In this document: positions 52,622 through 62,385 of the stretch, in pieces
Numbering within the stretch: the stretch's first letter is position 1
Layout: every line of letters begins with the position of its first letter
From: Dipteris shenzhenensis
Taxonomy: Eukaryota; Polypodiophyta; Polypodiopsida; Gleicheniales
NCBI GenBank assembly: GCA_047967505.1
Contig: CM106540.1
Direction: 5' to 3' (one strand)
Length of the DNA stretch: 64,000 nt
Position numbers and translations under genes: made by a program
The notes under the pieces: model-generated
Told to the model about the DNA's origin: nothing
The model's input: only the letters and a program-made list of their open reading frames with translations
The model's database searches: none

Positions 52622-54865
52622 CTGCAACACAAGGACAGTTTAAGACCACTATTGTGAAAGACAAAACTCAAAAACCCATAGCATAAGGAATTCTTCTTAT
52701 ATCCGAGCCATGCTCAGCACAGTGACAGTAAGACTTCACCCTTCCCATGTACCAAGGGTACAAATTTGCCTATGAACACTCCTTCAAGCTGTACATATGG
52801 TCCTCAATGCACCCTTGATATTTTGCTTTTGTCACATCTTAATATTCCCAACAACAAGGATAGAGCCATTTATTAAGTCTTAATATCTGTCTCAACCACT
52901 CAGCTCCATTCCATTCAAAACAACAATAAGAAAGACAATTTAACTCATAAAATCAGAGAAATGGAAAAGAAATTAGAGAGAGTCACTCGTGTCATCCTCC
53001 TCTTGTTCTGTGGACCATGATGCAAACACCATGCTGCAAAAATACCCTTGCAATCTCTAACTGCTATCACTACGTAGCACACATAATACTAGTTGAATAA
53101 CAAAGATATGCAAGAAGCACACCAATAGGGGAAAAGTCACCACTCTAGACACATGTGAGACGGAGAAATATACCAGCCAATCAAGTCAAACAAATACTCT
53201 CACCAATCTCTAAATGTCATTACTTGAAAGAATATGTGAGACTATTCCTTGATCACACACCCAATACTATTGCGATAAGAAAGATCCACACTAGATAAAT
53301 GACAAACCAGTCTGCGAAGTATTCGTTTATGCAGCAAGACCACAACTCAAAGTATACATTGAATTTCAGTCATACACCAAGCTCAAGACTTACGTGATCT
53401 ATAAATAAATGAGGGCTTTAGTGAAAACATCTGCCAAGCCTAAAGAAGGAAAGCAACATGAGAAGAAACGCAAGACAAAAATCAGACACCTGTGAAAAGC
53501 TCGTCACCCAAATCCGTTCAAACGAGAAGGGCAATGTTGAATGTGGTGACAAGCCCAAACCACCCTATGAGACCAAAAACTATCAGAGTGCACCCAGCAA
53601 CACGCACATGGGGGACCCTAGAGCTGCCTTGACCACAGCATATGTATAATCTCATGCATCCATGAGATAAACATGAACAAAAGACGGTAAAGCCGGGTTA
53701 CCAACCATAATCCAACATGCAAAAGAAAGAATTAAGATCAGTAGTATTCCAATGAAGAAGGTTCTTACAAGTGCCATAACCAGTGCAAAATGTTGGACTT
53801 CCACTTGATCCTCGTCCATAGACTAAAGTTGCCCTTATGCCGAAGCTGTAAGTTGTCTTTCAAAGTGGCTATTCAAAGTGCATCGTATCTCAAAGCAGAT
53901 AGTTTAGACGTGAAACTACTTTATGATGATACCTGGTAAAGAAGGCCGAGTGTAGGTGGCCATAGTCACTGCCAAAAGCAATAGTTGAGAAGTGGATTGT
54001 GGTGTTGTAGATCATCGTTAGTCACAACGTCATTGCAAAGAATTAGAATCGCAATTGTGCAAGACACCCACAATAGAGCAAAAGTAGAGCTCTTGAATGC
54101 CATGTCGAGTTCTTTCTCCTTCGATTGTTGTTTCATCCCATGCTCTTCACTCCTCCCCTTGTACTAGTGTCCATTCTATTCTTTCATTATTGGTGGAGGT
54201 AGTTTAGCAGAGAATCCCGTGTCATCCATATCCAACTATTCCTGCCACTTTAATGGCTAATGGGCCGATCATTATCCAATGGTTTATCTGGGTCACCTAA
54301 TAGTATCCAGTGACTCCTTATAACCCAAATTTTCTCTTAGCAAGTCCCATCAATTCCAAGTGAATAAAGATAATTCTGGATGCAAATCATATGAGGGCTC
54401 CCCCATAATCCCATTCGTTTCTTTCAGCAATCCAAGTAGTGTCATCAAAAATAGAAAATACCCCAAGCTCTAATAGTGGTCCAAGTAAAAGGGGGAGTAT
54501 GTACTTCCCCATGTGTTCTAACTCAGCCATCAATTCAAAATCAAGTTCTATGGGGTACTTGGATTTGCTCCATTTACTCCTGATCCCAACTGACTGGGTG
54601 GACCTGGTGGTCCAATGTCCCACATGTGTCCTTCTTCTAATAGATAATTGTAACGGGTAAATTCAATCAACTCCATGATGATAAACTCCAAGGACTGCCA
54701 TGGCCAATCATATTTGCATGGGTCCAAAACTCTAAGGACTGCCATGGCCAATCATATTTGCATGGGTCAAAAACTTTTGCTAGTTACACCCATTAAAGTG
54801 CATAAAACGAGTCAAAGCAGAAAGGTGGTCACACTTCAATTTGAGAGGGTCCTAGAGTTGAGCCT
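52622..54865. other. Intron sequence with a short tandem duplication
   Basis: No coding domain and no J-domain HPD exon found on the minus strand. 54685-54774 holds a tandem duplication with a period of about 47 bp (AAGGACTGCCATGGCCAATC twice). Confidence 0.5.
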
Positions 54866-56092
54866 GCTCCTCCCCGCTCCCTTTCTGCCCCCTCTCCCTC
54901 AGCCTCTCCCTCAGCCCCTCTCTCCCTCCCTCCCTCACCCTCAGCCCCTCCCCCTTCCCCTCCCTCCCTCCTCCTCCTCTCCCTCACAGCCCGCCCCCTG
55001 CCCTCTCAGCCCGCTCCCTCTCCTCTCCCTCTCAGCCCGCCCCCTCCCCTCTCATCCCGCACCCTTCTACCCCCTCTCAGCCCGCCCCTTCCCCTTCAGC
55101 CGCTCCCTTCTACCCCTCCCTACCTCGCCTCCAATCCCGCTCCCTACCTCGCCTCCTACCCCCACCCCCTACCTCGCCTCCTACCCCTGCCTTCTACCCC
55201 GCTCCCTACCTCGCCCTCTTCCCCGCCCTCTACCTCGCCCTCTACCCCGCTCCCTTCCCTCCGCCTCTACCCCACCCCCTCCCTGCCTCTCAGCCCACCC
55301 CCTCCCCTCTCATCCCGCACCCTTCTACCCCCTCTCAGCCCGCCCCCTCCCATTCAGCTGCTCCCTTCTACCCCTCCCTACCTCGCCTCCTACCCCCCAC
55401 TCCCTACCTCGCCTCCTGCCCCCGCTCCCTACCTCGCCCTCTTCCCCGCCCTCTACCCCGCTCCCTTCCCTCCTACCCCATGCTCCCTACCTCGCCTCCT
55501 ACCCCCACTCCCTACCTCGCCTCCTACCCCGCTCCCTACCCCCGCCTTCTACCCCGCTCCCTACCTCGCCCTCTTCCCCACCCTCTACCCCGCTCCCTTC
55601 CCTCCGCCTCTACCCCGCCCCCTACTCCGCCCTCTTCCCTGCTCCCTTCCCTACGCCTCACCCCCCCCTCTTCCACGCTCCCTATCCCCCCCACCCCTCC
55701 TTGCTCTCCTCTTCCCCCTTCTCTTCTACCCCACTCCCTACCCCCCGCCTTCTATCCCGCTCCCTTCCCTCCTACCGCCCGCTCCCTACCTCGCCTCCTA
55801 CCCCTGCTCCCTACCTTGCCTCCTACCCCGCTCCCTACCCCCGCCTTCTACCTCGCCCTCTTCCCCACCCTCTACCCCGCTCCCTTCCCTCCGCCTCTAC
55901 TCCGCCCTCTTCCCCGCTCCCTTCCCTACGCCTCACCCCCCCCTCTTCCACGCTCCTTATCCCCCCGCCTCTCCTTGCTCTCCTCTTCCCCCTTCTCTTC
56001 TACCCCGCTCCCTACCCCCCGCCTCAACCCTCTCCTCTCCAAAGCTCTCTACCCCCCTTCCTGTCTCCCCCCTCTTTCCTTCTCCCGCAGCG
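54866..56092 (+). repeat. 1.2-kb pyrimidine minisatellite leader of L1
   Basis: Nearly pure C/T with occasional A and CG steps: units such as CCGCTCCCTACCTCGCCTCC and CCCTCTACCCCGCTCCC, repeated dozens of times in higher-order blocks of roughly 200-350 bp (compare 55090-55270 with 55370-55480 and 55540-55700 with 55850-55980). The long Pro-rich frames are composition artefacts. Confidence 0.85.
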
Positions 56093-56119
56093 ATTTTTGG
56101 AGCGGACGGAACCTCAAAA

Positions 56120-57683
56120 GTGTTCGAATCAGCCTCCTCACCTCGATTGGCGATGGATATCCCGTCAGCCAATCCTACTCCACCTCCACCCGCTGCGAAA
56201 ACTATTCCTTTTCTTGAAGACAAGTTGCAGCAGCTCAAGAAGGACGTAGAGATTGAATGCTATACCACGTTGCTCGCACGCATCTTCAGGTCTCACCTTT
56301 CCAGATCCCAAGTCAGAGACTGGATGCTTGCGCTCTTCCCCCAGACCTCACTCCACAACTTTTAGATGTTCGCCTTCTGGGACAAGGTTGTTTTTCACAC
56401 TCCAGAGGCTGCGAGCACCGTGCTCAAAGCTGAGTTTTTACACCTAGAACACAGGAAGATTTTCTTGGACGCCTTCGATATTGGTTTCGACCCAGTGGAG
56501 GCAGATAAGGAAATTTTTTCGCTCTTCATCAGATTTCTCGGGCTTCCCCAGGTTTACCATCGACTTCTTTCTGTAATTGGGGAGCATTTTGGCGCAGTTG
56601 CTGAGATCCCACCCCTCCCTAGGTTGCCGTTGACTGCAACAGAGGCAACCAAGGCTGATGGGGTACCTAGAGTTAGGGTCCTCCGTAAGGATTCCAACCT
56701 CACGATGGACCATGTTATGATCCAACGCCCGGATGGTTCCTTTTTTCGCCAGAGAGTAGAGATTGCAAGAAGGCAGGACCAATGCAGGATATGCAGGACC
56801 ATTGGACACTTTGCCAGAGATTGCCCGAGGAAGAAGAAAAGGCCCAAGAAGCCCTCTGGTACAGCTACCGTCCCACAGCCTCCACAAGGGGGTGGTACAG
56901 GTCCAGCACCTGCTCCTCAACCTCGACAAGGGGGTGGTACAGGTCCAGCACCTGCTCCTCGACCTCGACAGGGCGGTCCTCCTCAGGGTGGTGGTACAAC
57001 TCCTACTCGCCAGAGTGCTCCTCATCAACAACGCTCCTTTGGTACCGCCACCTTCTACCTCCGGTGCCTCACGACCTTCAGGGGCACCCGTCGCATACCA
57101 GTGGGTTCCGGTTCATGTGTGAATTCCACCTTCAGTTCACGAGGATACACTAGTGGACTCTGCTTCAACTCGAGATGTCCCTCCAATCTCACCTCACACA
57201 GTCCGAGACGCTTCAGCTTCGACCTCCTCCTCGGTTGCAGCTTCTCCCCTGGAACCAGCGGTGCCAGACACTCTCCCCGAGGTAGTAGAGATCTCTGCGG
57301 CCGTGCAGACACAGGGTCGTCTAGAGCAGTCCTCACTTCCTCCCTTGGATAGGGGAAAGGGGATGGTTTACACTATTGATCCTCTTCCCTCAGAAGGGAT
57401 CCTTCGCACTTCGGTGTCTGGCCTGATTCACAGGAACTCATTTTCAGCTCTAGCAGATGCTTCAAATTTCCCAGAGGAGGAGTTTGTGCCCTCTACTTTT
57501 GGTTAGCCACTGATTGGGTTTCCTGTTGAAAGGGCGTCAGGTGGCAGGGTTCAATCCCCTGTTGATTTTCTGCCACTTGTTTCCATTCCTCGCTCCTCGA
57601 CCAGGAGGTCTTCCCTTGTTGAGGGGTTTGTTTCCGCCAGTAGGTCGGGTAAGGTGTTCCAGTCTACATCCTCCCGTCGATGA
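56120..57683 (+). pseudogene. L1 ORF1 (DUF4283-like, CCHC knuckle)
   Basis: MDIPSANPTPPPPAAKTIPF start at about 56150; TAG at 56363-56365; then MFAFWDKVVFHTPEAASTVL, KIFLDAFDIGFDPVEADKEI, FIRFLGLPQVY and the zinc knuckle QCRICRTIGHFARDCPRKKK, followed by a GGGTGPAPAP tandem. After a frameshift the C-terminal frame (57153 onward) has one TAG at 57504-57506 and ends at TGA 57681-57683. ORF1 is the RNA-binding partner of ORF2. Confidence 0.85.
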
Positions 57684-58226
57684 GGATTGTTAGCTGGAAC
57701 ATACAGGCCCTAGGTGGCGTCCCACATCGCCCCCGCAGACAACTGATCCAGGATCCACTTCACCCAGGTGTTACTGGAGGTTCCATTGATATCTTATTTA
57801 TTCAAGAGAACAAACTGGATTCTAGAGATTGTGCCAAGTCAGGCAAGTTGCTTTCTGGCCATACATTTTGGTCGCCTGCCTTGGGCACTAGGGGAGGCAC
57901 TTCTATTTCAGTTTCACAGTTGGTTCTCCCCTTAGTTGTTGGACACGGAGTCATTATCCCCTCTAGGGCTCAGTGGATTATTCTCTTGATTGGAGAGCGT
58001 AAGGTTGGTTTCCTTAACCTGTATGCCTCCAACATTAGAGGGGAACACGTCATTATGTGAAAGGATTTGCTCTCCTGGGCCCCCATTGCGGATTCATGGG
58101 TGATTGGAGGTGACTTTAACATGGTTGAGTTACCGTCAGATAAAAAAGGGGGTAGATAAGGACTTCACTCTTTGGAGAGAGCAGCTTGGGATGCCTTCCT
58201 TTTTCACTACTGTGACAGAGATACCT
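57680..58226 (+). pseudogene. L1 ORF2 endonuclease N-terminus
   Basis: MRIVSWNIQALGG, IDILFIQENKLDS, GTRGGTSISVSQL, VGFLNLYAS, then a TGA at 58058-58060 and IADSWVIGGDFNMVELPSDK. Motifs of APE endonuclease (N, E, and the GGDFN Asp/Asn) are visible. Ended by the inserted L1 at 58227. Confidence 0.85.
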
Positions 58227-58383
58227 TTTTTTTTTTTTTGCCGAAAAAACAGTGCCGATTATATTACTTCGAAAAAACAAGATACATGGGGTCAGTTTTG
58301 CAGCTGACGGGGCTGCGTTCACAAATCGGACGCAGCCCTAAGTGGAAACAAAAAGCTCTCTCTCACGGAGGGATCAGGCGGGT

Positions 58384-61300
58384 GTGAATAAACAGCCAGA
58401 GAGGCAGTGAATAGCGCCACTGAAGGCCCTGAGAAGTATGCTCGAAGAAGAGGCCCTGCGTATCCCAATCTCGGAGGAAGCGTCTCCGCTTCTCCCGGCC
58501 AGCCGGGGAATCCCCCTAGATCTGGTCCCACTGGCCTCTGAGTGTGTGGATAATCTCGCTCCAGATAACGGCCATGACCTCGGCAGTCGAAAGAGAGGTA
58601 CCACCGAGGATCTATGCGCAGCACGAGGTCCAAATGTGCCATCCGACGATGCTGCTAATAATCTCCCAGACTGGCTGCCTCTCCTGAGATCCTGTGTCCG
58701 CCTCTGCCAAGTGCTGCGGGATGCTCTCAAGCGGCCCCCAAGTCCCCTGTGTGATAAGGAACATGGGGTCCTGCGGGCCTGCCTCGAACAACTGATGATA
58801 GCCAGGTGCGGTGCTGCACCAGCAGAACGCGCCCCAGGTGATCAAACCTAACTCCGGTGCTGCGCGAGTAAGGATCCCGAAGGCCCACCTCCACACGTCC
58901 TGGGCGCGAGTGCAGCTCCACAGGTAGTGCTTTGGTGTCTCCTCGTCCTCATGACAAATCTGGCAAAGTCCATCCTGACCAATCTGTCGCAACCAGCTCC
59001 CCACTGGAAGACCCTTGTGGGCGAGTAGCCAAAGGAAGTAGGAAATCTTCCGCGGCCGCCAGCTCTCCCACAAGGCCTTCCAGAAGGCCTGCAAAAATAG
59101 CGTGGAGATACCCTGAGCATACCAACTGGGCCGCTGGGTAGGCGGTCGGCTCTGCATCCTCCCGAGAACTCTCCTGCCCAATTTCGTGCTGTAGGCAAAG
59201 AAAGGGGTCGGCCCCTAGCCTGCCACAACCTCTGGCCATCTCCACTCACCTAGGTCCCAATCAAGCTCTGACAGGGCCCGCCCCTCCAAAAGCCGGAGGC
59301 GCCATAACTGTAGCTGATCCTGCTCTATACTAGGATCGATCCGCCAAACCTTCCCCACGAGGCCTACGACACGAACCCTCTGCCACGAGAGAAGGGGGTC
59401 GATGAGCACACCCTCTCTCCTGAGTCGGACGTCCCCCAAAACCGCGAAGAAGGATATAGAGGTGTCGTCCAGCCGGCCTGCAACCACCAGTGGGATGCCA
59501 CGGGGGGTGAATTGTCCAAGCCAACGGGCATCACCAGGCATGAGGATCTGAGTCTCGCATGGAACCAACCAACCGGCAGGAATCGCTCCATCTATCTCTA
59601 TGCGTCTCGCCTGAGCTCCACAGACACCTCCGGCTGCGGCTGCTAGAGCAACGGTCTCCAAATGTCTGTAAGTGTCCCTCCAAACTCGAAGGGATCGGGC
59701 TGGCCCCCGCATCCAGCCGTCCCACGAGATATGTGACCTCTCCCCCAGCTGAAGGCCCAAGGTATCTCTGACCTGATCGTTCCAGATGAGCGGCTGGCGG
59801 TCGATCTCCTCCTGACTGCTAGGAGGGGACTGGAGGAGACTGAGACGGAGTCGCCTCCAAACCGTGAGAAGGCTACGAATGAGCGGGGAGCGGGAGTGAG
59901 TAAGCGATGCAGAGGTGAAGATCCACCGGAGGGACGGTAGCCACTCTCCACCTCGGCGCGGGACGCAAGAACTAATCCCCTGCTGAAGTAACATCTTCCA
60001 CGTTTGCCCCCCCGGGGTCAAACCGCGTATAACTAACTTGCCCAACAGGGCTTGACTCTGAAGCTCAAGATCTATGACCCCCAAGCCACCCTCAGCCTGC
60101 GGAAGAATGACTGTCTGCCAGGCTACCCTGGCTCTGGTATCTCTGAGACCATCCCCCCCAGACCACAGGAAATTCCGGACCATCCTCCTGAGCTGTGCCA
60201 CGCAGGATCTCGAGAAGCACCAACATACCAGGCCGTGGCCAGGAGAACCTGGTTGACTACAAGAGCACGACCTGCAAGAGAGAGCTTAGCAGTGCTCCAG
60301 AAAGCCAGCTTCCGTCGTATGGAATCTAGCACTGGGAGAAACTGCTGAGCTGGCGTAATGTCCAGGCCGACCTGAAAGCCGAGATATCTAGTAGTCTGCC
60401 CCCGTGGGATCCATCTGAAGCCCAAAAACCTCCCCCACTGTGAGCATGCCCCAGGGTTTGTGAGAAAACCAACTGATTTGTTCCAGTTGATTTTCGCACC
60501 GGCTGTCGAGCAGAAGACCTCTAAGGCCAGCCTCACCCTCTCCAGCATCATCTCATTATCCTGAACATACATCGATGTGTCATCTGCATACTCCGAGTCC
60601 AGGAGCTCCGTGTCCTCCCTGATGGGAAGGCGAACACCCCGGGTCCCTGTCGACCTCGCTCGAAGATAGTATGTCATCGCCTCGGCTAAGAAGAGAAACA
60701 TGTAGGGAGCGAGGGGGCAACCCTGACACACAGATCTCTCCAACGAGGGGGCAACCCTGACACACAGATCTCTCCAATCGAAATCGCTCTCCCATCCTGC
60801 CGCCGATGATGACCCTGCTGGAAGCTATCCTATATAACGCTAAGATACCCTGAATCCATCCTACTGGGAATCCAAGTCTCTCCAAAGTACCCTCCAGGAA
60901 GGACCAGTCCACTCGATCGTAGGCCTTCTCAAAGTCGAGAAGTAGGATGGCTAAGTGCGACCCGCTGTGCTGAGCCCACTCCGTCGCCTCTGAGAAGGTG
61001 AAGATATTATCCAAGATACTGCGATCCTGGACAAAGCCTGTCTGAGTGTCATGAATGAGGTCAGGAAGTAGTGGCCGAACTCTGGCGCTGATCATCTTGG
61101 CAAGGATTTTATAGGTAGTGGTGAGGAGAGTGATCGGGCGCCACTGACGAATCTCCTGTCGATCTCCTCCCTTCGGGATGAGGCAAATCAATCCCGAAGA
61201 GAGGCTCTCTGGCATATGTCCGCTGCTGAAAATCCTCTGGAGGGCTGCTAGGAGGGGCTGATGAATTTGATCCCAGAAAGAGGTGAAGAAAGCGCGAGAA

Positions 61301-62385
61301 AGCCCATCCTCGCCAGGGCATTTCTGCCCATCGATGGCCATCAAGGCCTCCTGCATCTCAACAGTGGTGAACGGTGCCATCAGCGTCGTCTGCATGTTGG
61401 GCTGAACAAGGGCCGGAATGTGCCTCCACACCTCCTCGCGGGAACGTCTAGTACGGGGGGTAAGCTGCTCCTACTGGAAAAGAGTCCTGTAGAAGTCGAT
61501 AGCCAACCCCAAGACCTCTTCCTGGTCGGTAATGATGTGCCCCTCCGCTGTCCTAAGACTCCGGAGCTGGTCACCTGCTGCTGCCCTCTGGCCATGCGTC
61601 CTGAAGAACTCCTTGCTTATCTGGTCGCCCTTCCGAGCCCAGTAGGAGAGGGAGGCGTGATAAGAAAACTTTGAGCGACACTGGAGAGTCTCCTCAAGAA
61701 GGGCTCTGGCTCGAAGGGCCTAGATCCGAAGCTCCTCCGAACCCGGAGCTGCCTGCTAGAGTCGCTGAATGGAGGCGAGGTCCCTACGAAGAGCTCTCTC
61801 TCTGCCCCACCACTCCTGGCGAACCTAAAGGGCTGCGAGCTGGCAAATCTGGCTGGACTCCTGCAGAGCCTGCGCCACCAACTCTACTAGATTCACGCAC
61901 TCGCCCCAATCTCTGTCCCAAAGGCTACCGATACTACTGCGCACCTCCTCCCTAGAGAAGATGGAATCAGGGATCCTACACGAACAAGGAGGAAGGGACT
62001 GAGCTGCCGAGTCTAGTCATAAGAGCACTGGCGTGTGGTCGGAGAGCGTCGTCCCTGGCACTACACCCACCTGACCACCTCTGCTGATGGCCCAATCACT
62101 GACATAAAATCTGTCCAATCTCTCCAGGAGTCTGCCCCCTTCCCTGCGGAAGCCCCACGAGAGGTCCAAGCTCCCGTGCCATCGGCGGAAGGACGGGTCT
62201 CTCCAGCTGTCCCTAACTCCGCTACGGGTATGAGCCACTGAAAGCTTATGCTCCTAGAGCAGGAGTATATCCAAGTGACCAATCACTGCTGGTTGAAGTT
62301 CCTGTCTCAAGATGAGCTTCCTAGGACCACGGGTGCCAGAAGAATGAAACCCATTCACGTTCCAGGAGACAAGGTGTAAGCTCAT
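58384..62385 (-). pseudogene. L1 ORF2: endonuclease (deleted), RT, zf-RVT
   Basis: Begins MSLHLVSWNVNGFHSSGTRG at 62385, then a TAG, then jumps from EHKLS to VAHTRSGVRDSWRDPSFRRW and RLDRFYVSDWA...LSDHTPVLL, so the endonuclease core (GGDFN region) is gone. RT: EMQEALMAIDGQKCPGEDGL, LICLIPKGGDRQEIRQWRPI, TQTGFVQDRSILDNIFTFSE, LLLDFEKAYDRVDWSFLEGT, SVCQGCPL, SEYADDTSMY (YADD 60579-60590), AKINWNKSVGFLTNP, RRKLAFWSTAKLSLAGRALV, RNFLWSGGDG. zf-RVT: FLWLLAHKGLPVGSWLRQIG and CQICHEDEETPKHYLWSC. A 34-bp duplication at 60710-60777 shifts the frame. Not functional. Confidence 0.92.
60710..60777 (-). repeat. 34-bp tandem duplication in the RT
   Basis: 60710-60743 and 60744-60777 are identical 34-mers (plus strand starts CGAGGGGGCAACCCTGACAC). 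They lie over the SVCQGCPL motif; 34 is not a multiple of three. Confidence 0.95.

Larger units (their letters stand above)
54866..58226 (+). mobile_element. L1 LINE, 5' part, interrupted by another L1
   Basis: C-rich leader 54866-56092, ORF1 56120-57683, ORF2 from 57680. Cut at 58226 by the poly(T) of a minus-strand L1. The text before the cut (YCDRDT) matches where the separate fragment at 44895 begins (CDRDTWLDDAFL), so the two belong to one L1 subfamily. Confidence 0.88.

Noticed and set aside
54675-56249. 524-codon Pro/Ser/Leu-rich open frame
   Set aside because: It runs through a C/T-rich minisatellite in which stop codons are rare by composition; frames are open in parallel. No domain.
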